A stretch of 64,000 nucleotides of DNA from an uncultured Lachnospiraceae bacterium (lineage in GTDB: Bacteria > Bacillota > Clostridia > Lachnospirales > Lachnospiraceae). Positions 17,012 to 26,211 of this stretch are shown in pieces. How positions within the stretch are numbered: the stretch's first letter is position 1; each line of letters opens with the position of its first letter. The stretch is taken from positions 54,674 to 118,673 of the forward strand of contig CAJUHJ010000007.1 of NCBI GenBank assembly GCA_910586355.1, given 5' to 3'. The position numbers were made by a program, and so were the translations under genes. The notes beneath the pieces were generated by a model. It ran no database searches, was not told where the DNA came from, and saw only the letters and a program-made list of their open reading frames with translations.

Positions 17012-17993
17012 GTCCGAAATGTGTAAATGCCAAATCCGTTGCAACTCTTCCCTTTGGCGTACGGTTGATAAACCCATTTTTTACCAAATATGGCTCGTAT
17101 ACGTCTTCAATTGTCCCAGCGTCTTCCCCAATCGCCGCCGCAAGCGTATCCAGTCCCACCGGGCCGCCCGAAAATTTTTCCATAATCGTAAACAAAATAT
17201 TCCGGTCATTTTGGTCAAGCCCTAACGAATCGACCTCCAATAAATCAAGCGCAAATTTTGCTACTTCTTTTGAAATATGCCCATTGTATTTTACCTGGGC
17301 AAAATCCCTGACTCTTTTTAAAAACCGGTTTGCAAGCCTTGGCGTTCCTCTGCTTCGTTTAGCAAGCTCTACGGCTCCTTCTTTATCAATCGAAACTTCT
17401 AATTTTTCTGCAGAATGGCGGATAATCACTTCCAATTCCTCTACGGTATAAAACTCCAGATGATGCACTACCCCAAAACGGTCGCGCAGCGGCGCCGACA
17501 AAAGGCCTGCCCGCGTCGTCGCCCCCACAAGCGTAAATTTCGGCAAATCCAGACGAATGGAACGCGCCGTCGCCCCTTTTCCAATCATAACGTCAATGAC
17601 ATAATCCTCCATTGCCGGATAAAGCACTTCTTCCACCTGACGGTTCAAACGATGGATTTCATCCACAAACAGCACGTCTTTTTCTTTTAAATTACTTAAA
17701 ATCGCTGCCATTTCACCCGGTTTTCCAATTGCCGGGCCGCTTGTAATCTTCATATGCGTCCCCATTTCATTGGCGATAATCCCGGCAAGCGTCGTCTTGC
17801 CAAGCCCCGGCGGACCAAAAAAAAGCACATGGTCGAGCGCCTCTTCGCGCAGCTTTGCCGCTTCAATATAGACTTTTAAATTATCTTTCGTCTTAGACTG
17901 CCCAATATAATCATCTAATGTCTGTGGACGGAGATTTTTTTCAATTTTAATATCTTCTTCCTGTATCTGAGTCGATATAACACGTTCTTCCAT
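17001..17993 (-). CDS. ruvB: Holliday junction branch migration helicase RuvB
   Basis: AAA+ motor of the RuvABC resolvasome. Walker [14 protein letters not shown], Walker [13 protein letters not shown], sensor 1 [18 protein letters not shown], and the C-terminal winged helix ending [16 protein letters not shown]. The frame opens at ATG 18005, but TGGAGC lies 7 nt before the second ATG (17993), which gives the family-typical N-terminus MEERVIST. 330 residues. It follows ruvA with only a few bases between, a standard ruvAB operon. The Clostridia resolvase partner recU is elsewhere in the window (32.9 kb). Confidence 0.97.
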   Translation of the reverse strand: MEERVISTQIQEEDIKIEKNLRPQTLDDYIGQSKTKDNLKVYIEAAKLREEALDHVLFFGPPGLGKTTLAGIIANEMGTHMKITSGPAIGKPGEMAAILSNLKEKDVLFVDEIHRLNRQVEEVLYPAMEDYVIDVMIGKGATARSIRLDLPKFTLVGATTRAGLLSAPLRDRFGVVHHLEFYTVEELEVIIRHSAEKLEVSIDKEGAVELAKRSRGTPRLANRFLKRVRDFAQVKYNGHISKEVAKFALDLLEVDSLGLDQNDRNILFTIMEKFSGGPVGLDTLAAAIGEDAGTIEDVYEPYLVKNGFINRTPKGRVATDLAFTHFGLAR

Positions 17994-18008
17994 GGTACGC
18001 TCCATTTC

Positions 18009-18611
18009 TTAAACTAACGCCATCTGTTTTAAAGACGCCTTTAAAATTTCTTCAACGTCTGCATCCGGTGAAACTTCTGCCTTTGTAACCGCAGACAACG
18101 CTTCTGAGGAAGAATACCCAAGCGCAACAAGCGCCTGCACCGCTTCGTTTTTTGCTGAAGATTCTTTTTGTTGTTCCGGCTTAGCGCCGCTTTCCTCAAA
18201 AACCTCCGCAATATCCAGTTTATCTTTTAATTCTAAGATAATCCGCTGCGCCGACTTCGCTCCAATACCGGGAGCTTTCGAAATCGCCTTAACATCCCCG
18301 GCAAGTACTGCAAAACGAAGGTCTGCTACCGACAGGGCAGATAAAATCCCAAGCGCGCCTTTTGGGCCGATTCCATTTACCCTTAACAACAGCTGAAAAA
18401 TGCGAAGCGTTTCTTTCTCTAAAAATCCAAACAATGCCAGGCCGTCTTCTTTCACATGAAAATATGTATAAATCTTTATTTCCGAACCAATGGAAGGCAG
18501 CTTGCCAGAAACGTCCGCCGAAGTCTGTATCTGATAGCCGATACCATGATTCTCAACAACAAGATAACCTTCCTCAATTTCCTCCAAAGTCCCTTTGATA
18601 TATGAAAACAT
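18009..18611 (-). CDS. ruvA: Holliday junction DNA-binding protein RuvA
   Basis: 200 residues with the three RuvA domains: an N-terminal OB fold (MFSYIKGTLEEIEEGYLVVE), tandem helix-hairpin-helix motifs (VNGIGPKGALGIL and APGIGAKSAQRIILELKDK), and a C-terminal UBA-like domain that contacts RuvB (AVQALVALGYSSSEALSAV). It is immediately upstream of ruvB and 8 nt downstream of the Gx transporter gene. Confidence 0.98.
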   Translation of the reverse strand: MFSYIKGTLEEIEEGYLVVENHGIGYQIQTSADVSGKLPSIGSEIKIYTYFHVKEDGLALFGFLEKETLRIFQLLLRVNGIGPKGALGILSALSVADLRFAVLAGDVKAISKAPGIGAKSAQRIILELKDKLDIAEVFEESGAKPEQQKESSAKNEAVQALVALGYSSSEALSAVTKAEVSPDADVEEILKASLKQMALV

Positions 18612-18619
18612 AACGCCTC

Positions 18620-19108
18620 CTAAAAATAATCTTTCAGCCGAACGATAAGCTCCTGCGCCAAAATTCCAATCAAAAAACCAGTAACAAACCCTGCCAAAAG
18701 CAGTACCGGAGCATAATAAAATAAATTGTAGTTTTCTACCACAACAGACGCAACGAAAAGCTGCCCAATATTATGAAACATTCCTCCCGCAACGCTGACA
18801 GATATAACCTTAAGTTTTCCGGTATATTTTAAAAACCACATCACCAGAAAACTAAGGACTCCACCGCCAAGGCTGTACAAAATACTAAACGGATTCCCAA
18901 ATAAAAAACCCGCCAATAGAATCCTGAGAACAGAAATACAAAACGCTTCCTTTGCTCCCATACAAAACAGCGTCAAAACTACAACAATATTCGTAAGCCC
19001 AAGTTTTACGCCCGGAATGCCAAAATAAAATGGAATTAGAGATTCCACATAACTGCAGATTAAAGCCAGAGCCAAAAACATCCCTAAATGCGCTGTTTTT
19101 CGTTTCAT
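18620..19108 (-). CDS. Gx transporter family membrane protein
   Basis: 162 residues, five or six hydrophobic helices, of the Gx transporter / heptaprenyl diphosphate synthase component I family (Hpre_diP_synt_I). Key stretches are FYFGIPGVKLGLTNIVVV and RILLAGFLFGNPFSILYSLGGG, both rich in conserved glycines. The frame opens at 19168, but ATG 19108 with AAAGGACGGGT before it gives MKRKTAHLGMFLALALI. The family is distantly like ECF-transporter S components. The gene always pairs with a NusG-II gene, here directly upstream, which hints at a joint, possibly redox or quinone-related membrane role (inference). Confidence 0.85.
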   Translation of the reverse strand: MKRKTAHLGMFLALALICSYVESLIPFYFGIPGVKLGLTNIVVVLTLFCMGAKEAFCISVLRILLAGFLFGNPFSILYSLGGGVLSFLVMWFLKYTGKLKVISVSVAGGMFHNIGQLFVASVVVENYNLFYYAPVLLLAGFVTGFLIGILAQELIVRLKDYF

Positions 19109-19118
19109 ACCCGTCCTT

Positions 19119-19496
19119 TCATGTAACCGAATCCAATTCTGCCCGCTTTCCGCCGACAATTTCCACAACTACTTTATTCGGCAGACAGACAATTGTTTCA
19201 TTTTGATTTGAAACCGCCCTTTGATGTACGCAAAGCAAATCCGGACAATCCGCCGCAATCATATCTGCTTTCCCATTCTGGATTTTCAGCACATTTTTTA
19301 CTTTATCATCTACTATAATTTCAACTGTCTGCTCTTCCTCCAAAGAATACGTTCCATAAAACTGCCCGTCGATTGTAACCTCTGCCACCGCGCCTTTTTC
19401 CCCTTTAAAAAAGTAAAACCAGATACCGCCTAACAGCAGCGCCAAACAAACAGCGCCCAAAAATAATCTGTCATTTTTCCCAAACCATTTTGTCAT
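19119..19496 (-). CDS. NusG domain II-containing membrane-anchored protein
   Basis: 125 residues: one N-terminal transmembrane segment (LFLGAVCLALLLGGIWFYFF), then an extracytoplasmic NusG domain II (PF07009) with AEVTIDGQFYGTYSLEEEQ, a DCPDLLCVHQRAVSN segment containing two Cys, and IVCLPNKVVVEIVGG. It is not a transcription factor despite the name. The ATG at 19496 is preferred over the longer frame (19538), which would lie inside miaB. It starts near the miaB stop (small overlap region) and precedes the Gx transporter. Confidence 0.85.
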   Translation of the reverse strand: MTKWFGKNDRLFLGAVCLALLLGGIWFYFFKGEKGAVAEVTIDGQFYGTYSLEEEQTVEIIVDDKVKNVLKIQNGKADMIAADCPDLLCVHQRAVSNQNETIVCLPNKVVVEIVGGKRAELDSVT

Positions 19497-19501
19497 ACGT
19501 T

Positions 19502-20947
19502 TTATAAAACCTCTCCAAGATAATAAAACCCTCTGCACTCTGTCAGGCGAACGTCTACAATCTGTCCAATTAAATCCGACGTCCCCTTTAGATGAACTAC
19601 CGAATTGTTGTCCAATCTGCCAGTCACAAACTGATTATCCTGTTCGTTCATCTGCTCAACCAAAACTTTTTGAACTGTATCTTTATATACCATTGCTTTT
19701 TTAGCTGCAATCCTTTGTACTTCTTTCAATAGACGGTCAAAGCGCCTTTTTACTTCGTCCTGGGGCACCTGGTTCTCCATTTCTGCCGCCGGAGTCCCCG
19801 TCCTTTTCGAATAAATAAACGTAAACGCCCTGTCATACTGCGCCTTAAGCACAACGTCCATCGTTTCCTCAAAATCCTCTTCTGTTTCTCCCGGAAAACC
19901 TACGATTATATCTGTCGTCACCGCAATATCCGGTATCGCCGCCCTTAATTTTTCCACCAATTCCAAATACTGTTCTTTTGTATACCGCCGGTTCATCTTC
20001 TTTAAGATTTCCGAACTTCCGGATTGTAACGGCAAATGAAGATGCTTACAGATTTTATCCGACTGCTTCATCACCTCAATCAATTCCTCCGACAAATCCT
20101 TTGGATGCGAAGTCATAAAACGGATACGCCGAATCCCTTCAATCTGCTCCACTCTTTTTAACAGCTGTGCAAACGTAACCGGACGCGCCAAATTCTTCCC
20201 ATAAGAATTGACATTCTGCCCCAGCAGCATAACTTCCACCACGCCGTCCGCCGCCAAAGCCTCAATTTCCCTAAGAATGTCCTCCGGTTCCCTGCTCCGT
20301 TCCCGTCCTCTGACATACGGCACAATACAATAACTGCAGAAATTATTGCAGCCAAACATAATATTTACACCCGATTTAAACCAAAACTTCCGTTCACTCG
20401 GAAGATTTTCCACAATTTTCTCCGTATCTTCCCAAACATCTACCACAGAAGACCGCTTCGTAACCGCTCTATATAACAATTCTGCAAACTTATAAATATT
20501 ATGTGTCCCAAACATCAGATTCACAAACGGATAACTATGCTTTATCTTCTCCACCACAGAAGGTTCCTGCATCATACACCCACAGAGCGCAATCATCATA
20601 TCCGGATTTTTTTTCTGATAACCATGCAGCACGCCAAGCCGCCCATAAACCTTATTATTTGCATTTTCCCGGACTGTACAGGTATTATAAATCACAAAAT
20701 CCGCTTCCTCCGAGTCTATCATATGATAACCGCACTGCTCTAAGATTCCGACTAATTTTTCGGAATCCCTCGCATTCATCTGACAGCCCATATTGACTAC
20801 GCAGGCTTTTGGCAGACGGCCGTGCCTTTGTTCAAAATTTTTTACCCACTCCCGGCACTCTGCCATAAAGTAATATTGACGAGCTGGTTCCTCTATGGGC
20901 GGCTCTGCGTCTATTTCTATTTTATCTAAATTAATTTCATTATACAT
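19502..20947 (-). CDS. miaB: tRNA-2-methylthio-N6-dimethylallyladenosine synthase MiaB
   Basis: 481-residue radical-SAM methylthiotransferase that converts i6A37 to ms2i6A37 in tRNAs reading UNN codons. The N-terminal UPF0004 domain carries CVVNMGCQMNARDSE with cluster-binding Cys residues. The radical SAM motif is CNNFCSYCIVPYVRG, followed by GQNVNSYGK and HLPLQSGS, and a C-terminal TRAM domain (VLVEQMNEQDNQFVTGRLDN). The gene follows hsdS after a 238-nt gap that holds a structured element (20984-21056). Confidence 0.97.
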   Translation of the reverse strand: MYNEINLDKIEIDAEPPIEEPARQYYFMAECREWVKNFEQRHGRLPKACVVNMGCQMNARDSEKLVGILEQCGYHMIDSEEADFVIYNTCTVRENANNKVYGRLGVLHGYQKKNPDMMIALCGCMMQEPSVVEKIKHSYPFVNLMFGTHNIYKFAELLYRAVTKRSSVVDVWEDTEKIVENLPSERKFWFKSGVNIMFGCNNFCSYCIVPYVRGRERSREPEDILREIEALAADGVVEVMLLGQNVNSYGKNLARPVTFAQLLKRVEQIEGIRRIRFMTSHPKDLSEELIEVMKQSDKICKHLHLPLQSGSSEILKKMNRRYTKEQYLELVEKLRAAIPDIAVTTDIIVGFPGETEEDFEETMDVVLKAQYDRAFTFIYSKRTGTPAAEMENQVPQDEVKRRFDRLLKEVQRIAAKKAMVYKDTVQKVLVEQMNEQDNQFVTGRLDNNSVVHLKGTSDLIGQIVDVRLTECRGFYYLGEVL

Positions 20948-20983
20948 TTCTCTTGGCTTTTTCCCTTTCTATCATATAATTAG

Positions 20984-21056
20984 AACATAAAAAGAAGCAG
21001 GTTTTTTACCGTACAGCTTTATGGCTCAAGCGGAGTACTCGTTTCTTTTTTATGTT
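20984..21056. other. Structured 73-nt element upstream of miaB (leader RNA or small mobile remnant)
   Basis: Near-perfect terminal inverted repeats AACATAAAAAGAA and TTCTTTTTTATGTT (one extra T) enclose a 46-nt core. The core can form a GGT-TTTTT-ACC hairpin and a GTAC...GTAC stem around AGC-N6-GCT. In the miaB transcript this would fold as a closed stem with two inner hairpins, 37 nt before the ATG. I do not match it to any riboswitch class I know. A miniature transposable element is an alternative reading. Confidence 0.4.
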
Positions 21057-21185
21057 TATAATATCATACAAAGACAACTTCTTATTTTTCAGAATGTCTT
21101 ATAACTCACTCGGAATGAAATACATTATAGCGCAAAATATCTCCATCGTCATCAAAAATCGGTATTTATTTACATTCTATCTCTT

Positions 21186-22361
21186 TTATTTAAAATACTT
21201 CTGAATAAGAGCGGCTCTTAATGTTTCCATCTTTTCAAGACTTACCGTAACGGATAATTTCAATTTGTCTACTTGATGGACGAAAATGGCAAACTCATTT
21301 TGTAAACTTTTAGGAGGTAATATTATTGGTATACTTTCTATCCTAAAAATAGCTAATTTAGGCACTCCAACTGCCATTTTTCGCTCATTTATATATTCTT
21401 GAATTCCAGATGAATTTATATAATGAGCCAAAAATAATCCTTCCATTACTTTTTCTGTCTTTGGTACAAGTTTAACAGCATTTTCTGTTAAATTGGCGCC
21501 ATCAAACTTATTTGGAATAATTCCTGCCATACCTAGATTTACGCCAACATTTGTTATATATACATCTCCAGCCTTAACTGTATATTTTTTTATACATTGA
21601 AACACATTTTCATCAATGTAATGAATATCTTTTTCAATAATAGTTTCGTTTTTCATATCTGCTGCCCGCAGATATGGGTGATTCGTCACTTCATCAGAAT
21701 ATCCCATTCCTTTTGGAATCCGTTTGCCGCCTTTGACTTGATAATAATCTGATATAACACCTGTTTTCCAACCAAATGAATTTAGAATTACATCGCCAAA
21801 CATTTCTACAAACCGGGCTTTCACTAAATCGCCGCACTTTTTTACAAACTCTTTTCCTGCTCTAATCAGGGCAGATATTTTATCAAGATCACGCACTATA
21901 TTTATCTGCCGGCTCATTTTGCACACCGAAACTTCTGTACCCGCCAATTGCTTTAGATAAATTCCTTTTTGCGCCGCCCCTCTTGCTTCCTGTCCAAAAT
22001 AATCCTTTTGTGCCATCAAAAGATACATCAAATACCTGCTCTCGCATATATCTTTATTCGGATGTAGTACTGCCACGCTTCTTTGAACCGTAATTTTTCC
22101 TATATTTTTATCTACAACCGCTGCCCTTCCCACTGTACCTACAATTGTTAATAACACATCTCCCAAGCCAATATTTGTTCTTCTATTTTCTTTCTCAAAC
22201 TCTTCTTCTGTCAAATACCGCGGCTCCTCGAATGTTATCTTGTCATCATAAATATTTTTTGAACTTATCATTAGAAAATCACTTTTTGCGGTTCCCTTTG
22301 GCGGATTATGGCTGCCGTCTGTTATTTCTGTGCAAATCTCTGACAGTTTCATTTTTTTCAT
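21186..22361 (-). CDS. hsdS: Type I restriction-modification specificity subunit, orphan
   Basis: 391 residues with two target-recognition domains and conserved spacer helices. TRD1 begins KMKLSEICTEITDGSHNPPKG, and central repeat LDKISALIRAGKEFVKKCGDLVKARFVEMFGD precedes TRD2 (WKTGVISDYYQVKGGKRIPKG). The C-terminal helix ends EKMETLRAALIQKYFK. HsdS directs the HsdM/HsdR complex to a bipartite site. No hsdM or hsdR is in the window. It sits 28 nt after proA in a housekeeping run, and the GGAGAG site precedes ATG 22361. The upstream extension to 22415 would run into proA and is rejected. Likely acquired, or one of several specificity cassettes. Confidence 0.88.
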   Translation of the reverse strand: MKKMKLSEICTEITDGSHNPPKGTAKSDFLMISSKNIYDDKITFEEPRYLTEEEFEKENRRTNIGLGDVLLTIVGTVGRAAVVDKNIGKITVQRSVAVLHPNKDICESRYLMYLLMAQKDYFGQEARGAAQKGIYLKQLAGTEVSVCKMSRQINIVRDLDKISALIRAGKEFVKKCGDLVKARFVEMFGDVILNSFGWKTGVISDYYQVKGGKRIPKGMGYSDEVTNHPYLRAADMKNETIIEKDIHYIDENVFQCIKKYTVKAGDVYITNVGVNLGMAGIIPNKFDGANLTENAVKLVPKTEKVMEGLFLAHYINSSGIQEYINERKMAVGVPKLAIFRIESIPIILPPKSLQNEFAIFVHQVDKLKLSVTVSLEKMETLRAALIQKYFK

Positions 22362-22389
22362 CTGTTTCTCTCCACAACCCCAATCGCTT

Positions 22390-23643
22390 CTACTCCCGAA
22401 TCTGCCCCTCTCCATATATAATATATTTCGTACTCGTCAAAGCATTAAGCCCCATTGGTCCTCTTGCATGAAGCTTCTGCGTACTAATCCCAATTTCTGC
22501 GCCAAACCCAAATTCAAATCCATCTGTAAAACGTGTGCTTGCATTAACGTAAACTGCCGCCGCGTCTACTTCATTTAAAAACTTCTGTGCATTTGCATAC
22601 GAATTTGTCACAATCGCCTCAGAATGTCCGGTATTATATCGGTTAATATGTGCAATCGCATCTTCTACGGAAGACACCGTTTTTGCAGAAATTTTATAAT
22701 CCAAATACTCCGTTCCCCAGTCTTCTTCTGTTGCCGCCACTACATTTTCTTTTTGCTGCGCGGCATGAACAATTTGCTCATCTGCGCGGATTTCCACCTG
22801 TTTTTTGATAAGACGCTGTTCTAACAATGGAACAAACGAATCTACGATTTTTTCATGCAAAAGCAGTGATTCACAGGCATTGCAGACGCCAATCCTCTGC
22901 GTTTTGGCATTCCAAATAATATCAAGGGCCATATCAAAATCCGCAGTTTCATCCACATAAATATGGCAGTTTCCCGTCCCTGTTTCAATTACTGGAATCG
23001 TTGCATTTTCAACAACTGTGCGGATTAATCCGGCGCCGCCTCTTGGAATCAGCACATCTACATACCGATTCATATTCATAAATTTACGCGCCGTCTCATG
23101 TGAAGTATCTGTAATCAGCGAAATCGCATCCTCGGGCAGGTTCTCTCCCTTTAACGCTTCCCGGATACAACCCACAATCGCCTGATTGGAAGTAAGCGCA
23201 TCTTTGCCCCCGCGCAGGATTACTACATTTCCTGTTTTAAAACAAAGCCCAAAAGCGTCTGCCGTCACATTAGGACGAGACTCATAGATAATACCAATCA
23301 CTCCCAAAGGAACGCGTTTTTGCCCAATCATAAGCCCATTTGGACGTTTTTTCATAGAAATCACTTCTCCAATCGGGTCCTCCAATTCGGCTATCTGGCA
23401 AAGCCCTTCTGACATTTTTGCAATCCTTGCCTCATCTATTTTCAAACGGTCCAATAACCCTTCCGACATTCCATTTTTCTTTCCATTTTCCATATCAATC
23501 TGATTTGCCTCAATCAGTTTTTCTTTTTGAGCCATTAAATGTTTTGCAACTGCTAAAATTGCTTTATTTTTCTGGTCCGTTTTAAGTATCGCCGTCTGCT
23601 GCCTGACCTCTTTTGCTCTTTTACAAATTTCCAATAACTCCAT
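22390..23643 (-). CDS. proA: Gamma-glutamyl phosphate reductase
   Basis: 417-residue aldehyde dehydrogenase-superfamily enzyme that makes glutamate-5-semialdehyde for proline. Signatures are [42 protein letters not shown], the catalytic cysteine region [15 protein letters not shown], and [21 protein letters not shown]. The ATG at 23643 follows GGGAGGGAC with ideal spacing; the earlier ATG at 23664 is not used. It overlaps the 3' end of the formyl-THF ligase gene by 23 nt. The order proB - DUF896 - FAU1 - proA splits the usual proBA pair. Confidence 0.97.
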   Translation of the reverse strand: MELLEICKRAKEVRQQTAILKTDQKNKAILAVAKHLMAQKEKLIEANQIDMENGKKNGMSEGLLDRLKIDEARIAKMSEGLCQIAELEDPIGEVISMKKRPNGLMIGQKRVPLGVIGIIYESRPNVTADAFGLCFKTGNVVILRGGKDALTSNQAIVGCIREALKGENLPEDAISLITDTSHETARKFMNMNRYVDVLIPRGGAGLIRTVVENATIPVIETGTGNCHIYVDETADFDMALDIIWNAKTQRIGVCNACESLLLHEKIVDSFVPLLEQRLIKKQVEIRADEQIVHAAQQKENVVAATEEDWGTEYLDYKISAKTVSSVEDAIAHINRYNTGHSEAIVTNSYANAQKFLNEVDAAAVYVNASTRFTDGFEFGFGAEIGISTQKLHARGPMGLNALTSTKYIIYGEGQIRE

Positions 23644-24223
23644 TTTGTCCCTCCCATTTATCAAAAAAAGTAATCCTCTGTTCTGTTACCAGCGCGTGCA
23701 TTTTTACATCGCACTGTTCAGAAGGAATCCGCGCTTCTACCTGAGATTCAAAAGCAGCCCCGATACGGTATAACCCCTTCTTTTCTGAAAAATAACGGTC
23801 ATAATATCCTTTTCCATATCCATAACGGTTTCCACTGCGGTCAAACACGCTGCCTGGAACAAGACAAACTGCATGAACAGCGTCTGCCTTTTTACAGCCT
23901 TCTTTTGGCTCCATAATGCCAAAAGCCCCAGGACAAAAATCCGCCATTGACGTTACCCTGTAAAACTCCATCCTATCGCCAAGTACCCTTGGAAACGCCA
24001 AAACCATCTCTTGCGAAAGCAGCCAGTTAAATAACTCCAGCAAAGAAACTTCTGAACCATGCGGATAATACCCATAAATCTCACACGTTTTGAAAATCTT
24101 GGTCTTTGTTATATAATCCTTTAAATGATTACAAATCTGCGAAGAAAGAAAAGCCCTTTTTTCTGCCGAAAGCTCATTTCTGTTTTGCAAATGGCGTTTT
24201 CTAATCTGCTGTTTTGTTTCCAT
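23621..24223 (-). CDS. 5-formyltetrahydrofolate cyclo-ligase
   Basis: 200 residues. ATP-dependent conversion of 5-formyl-THF to 5,10-methenyl-THF. Seen: the N-terminal [16 protein letters not shown], the substrate/ATP loop [24 protein letters not shown], and [16 protein letters not shown]. The start METKQQIR (24223) is preferred to the longer open frame. It overlaps both DUF896 (upstream) and proA (downstream) by about 23 nt, so translational coupling is likely. Confidence 0.93.
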   Translation of the reverse strand: METKQQIRKRHLQNRNELSAEKRAFLSSQICNHLKDYITKTKIFKTCEIYGYYPHGSEVSLLELFNWLLSQEMVLAFPRVLGDRMEFYRVTSMADFCPGAFGIMEPKEGCKKADAVHAVCLVPGSVFDRSGNRYGYGKGYYDRYFSEKKGLYRIGAAFESQVEARIPSEQCDVKMHALVTEQRITFFDKWEGQNGVIGNL

Positions 24224-24422
24224 ACGTTTCACCCAGATTCGTAACCGTACCGTCCGCATTTTGAATATCAATATTGTCAAGCTGCGCCTTTAAATTATTT
24301 TTTACATTTTCTACAAATTCTCTCCTCAACAAATCTTGTTCTTCTTTTTCTGCTTTTGTCAATCCCTCTGCTTTGGACTTTTTATATAATTCATTTATTC
24401 TGTCAATTTTCTTCTGGTTCAT
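24201..24422 (-). CDS. DUF896 family protein (YnzC-like)
   Basis: A 73-residue protein with the family signature: KIDRINELYKKSKAEGLTKAEKEEQDLLRREFVE, then LKAQLDNIDIQNADG. Small helical hairpin, function unknown; in Bacillus ynzC is under LexA control. It is 3 nt downstream of proB. Confidence 0.92.
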   Translation of the reverse strand: MNQKKIDRINELYKKSKAEGLTKAEKEEQDLLRREFVENVKNNLKAQLDNIDIQNADGTVTNLGETYGNKTAD

Positions 24423-24425
24423 CGT

Positions 24426-25250
24426 TTAAAGCGTCTCCTCTATAAAATCACTGATATAAAAATCTTCGTCATAATTTGCATGAAACAGCGTGCCGACAAA
24501 TTCCCCTTCAAAAATCTGATGTAAAATTCCCACATCTTTTGCATTCGCAATAATCATATCCGCACCGGATTTTGTCGCAATTTTAGCCGCGGTAAGTTTT
24601 GTCGCCATTCCTCCCGTACCCACATCGCTTCCCGTCGATTCTTTTGCCATATGAAACAGCGTTTCATCAATAGCCACTACCTCATGGATAAATCTGGCGT
24701 CTGCATTTTCACGCGGGTCGTCCGTATAAAGCCCGTCAATATCCGACAAAAGAATTAATAAATCTGCCGAAACAAGCGAAGCCACAAGCGCAGAAAGCGT
24801 ATCATTATCTCCAAACTGCATTTCATAAGTAGAAACCGTATCATTCTCATTGACAATCGGTATCACGCCAAGCCGAAACAATTCTTCCATTGTATTCTGC
24901 GCATTTTTGCGCGCCACAAGGTCTATCATTGTATTTTTTGTCATCAATACCTGCCCCGCCGTCTGGTGGTATTCCGCAAACATCTTCTGATAAGTCATCA
25001 TCAGACGCGCTTGTCCGACTGCAGCGCACGCCTGCTTTTCAGAAATCGTTTTGGGCCGTTCTTTCATCCCCATAAACGTCCTGCCAACGGCAATCGCCCC
25101 GGAACTTACCAAAGCAACGTCCATGCCGCAATTGCGCAAATCACAAAGTTCCCGTACCAGACGCTCTATTTTATAAAAATCAATCTTTCCTGTTTCTTTA
25201 TGCTGCAGAGAAGAAGATCCTATTTTTATAATCACCCTTTTTTTCTCCAT
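24426..25250 (-). CDS. proB: Glutamate 5-kinase, PUA-less form
   Basis: 274-residue amino-acid kinase, first step of proline synthesis. Motifs: KRVIIKIGSSSL, LVSSGAIAVGR, NENDTVS, FGDNDTLSALVA, LLILLSDIDGLYTDDPR, and GTGGMATKLTAAKIA. At 274 residues it lacks the C-terminal PUA domain of the E. coli enzyme (367 residues), a form common in Clostridia. ATG 25250 has GGAGG at 8 nt spacing, while ATG 25256 is too close to it. Confidence 0.96.
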   Translation of the reverse strand: MEKKRVIIKIGSSSLQHKETGKIDFYKIERLVRELCDLRNCGMDVALVSSGAIAVGRTFMGMKERPKTISEKQACAAVGQARLMMTYQKMFAEYHQTAGQVLMTKNTMIDLVARKNAQNTMEELFRLGVIPIVNENDTVSTYEMQFGDNDTLSALVASLVSADLLILLSDIDGLYTDDPRENADARFIHEVVAIDETLFHMAKESTGSDVGTGGMATKLTAAKIATKSGADMIIANAKDVGILHQIFEGEFVGTLFHANYDEDFYISDFIEETL

Positions 25251-25283
25251 TTCCATCTCCTCCTCAAATTTTCATCCATTTCA

Positions 25284-25454
25284 TTACGCCATCTCATACT
25301 GCATAAGCTCATATTTTAATCTGCTTCCCTCCATAATTTCGGGCGGAAGCAGCGCACGCGCCACCAGTTTTATATCTTCTGACTTTATATCTGTCCGCTT
25401 TAAATTCGCATAATCCCCTTCAATACTCACAACTTCATAATACCATGTTTCCAT
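25284..25454 (-). CDS. Small conserved protein, 56 aa
   Basis: Starts METWYYEVVSIEGDYA and contains LVARALLPPEIMEGSRLKYE. GGAGGGATAAATTTT precedes the ATG. The pattern (short strands, then a conserved ALLP.EI.EG..L.YE segment) recurs in Lachnospiraceae next to proB as far as I recall; function unknown. It starts the run leading into proB, 33 nt upstream of it. Some databases may label relatives as chorismate-pyruvate lyase; nothing here supports that. Confidence 0.65.
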   Translation of the reverse strand: METWYYEVVSIEGDYANLKRTDIKSEDIKLVARALLPPEIMEGSRLKYELMQYEMA

Positions 25455-25549
25455 AAAATTTATCCCTCCAATACCATCTATGCCTTACATCCAAACTTTT
25501 CCCTGTAAAAATATAATACTCTGTCAATGAAACATCGACTCGTTATTTC

Positions 25550-25578
25550 TTGAATTATCTATCCGTCTCTGCTACAAT
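25550..25578 (+). promoter_or_regulatory. SigA-type promoter for YitT-family gene
   Basis: TTGAAT, 17-nt spacer, TACAAT, 36 nt before the TTG start. Lies in the divergent gap between the 56-residue gene and the YitT gene. Confidence 0.65.
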
Positions 25579-25614
25579 ACTACTTCATGAAAACAATGAA
25601 AGAGAGGTCTCACA

Positions 25615-26202
25615 TTGTATCCAAAATTAGAACTAAAATCCTGTATCATCATCCTGCTTAGCAGCGCATTTTTAGCGTTTGGACTTTACCACGTCCATTC
25701 ACTTTCCGGCATTACCGAAGGCGGCGTACTGGGTATGACGTTATTGTTAGAACATTGGCTTAATATCTCCCCCGCTGTCTCCGGATTTATACTCAACGCC
25801 CTCTGTTATCTTATCGGATGGAAACTGCTTGGAAAATTATTTATCGTCTATTCCATAGTTGCTGCATCCGGATTTTCCATCGCCTATAAAATATGGGAAC
25901 AGTTTGATCCCTTATGGCCAAAACTCGCAGAGTTTCCGCTTGCCGCCGCAATTTACGGCTCCATTTTCGTTGGAATCGGAGCCGGAATATGCGTCCGGTT
26001 CGGCGCGGCTGCCGGAGGAGACGATGCGCTTGCCATGAGCATTTCCCATCTTACCAAACAGAAAATTGAATGGATTTACCTGACGTCTGACTTACTTGTC
26101 CTTGGCTTGTCCCTAAGCTATATTCCGATTCAAAAAATTATCTATTCCATCTTAACCGTTATTTTATCCGGCCAGATAATTGGATTTCTCCAGCGTTTAT
26201 AA
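25615..26202 (+). CDS. YitT family membrane protein
   Basis: 195 residues with five hydrophobic helices of the DUF161/YitT type: GITEGGVLGMTLLLEHW, a GxxxNxxxY-like NALCYLIGWKLLG, and the strongly conserved VRFGAAAGGDDALAMSISHLT. The C-terminal DUF2179 domain of longer family members is absent. The start is a TTG (TTGTATCC) with GAGAGGT upstream. Function unknown; some YitT-type proteins are implicated in transport. Convergent with the AI-2E family gene, 9 nt apart. Confidence 0.85.
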   Translation: MYPKLELKSCIIILLSSAFLAFGLYHVHSLSGITEGGVLGMTLLLEHWLNISPAVSGFILNALCYLIGWKLLGKLFIVYSIVAASGFSIAYKIWEQFDPLWPKLAEFPLAAAIYGSIFVGIGAGICVRFGAAAGGDDALAMSISHLTKQKIEWIYLTSDLLVLGLSLSYIPIQKIIYSILTVILSGQIIGFLQRL

Positions 26203-26211
26203 ACGCTATAT

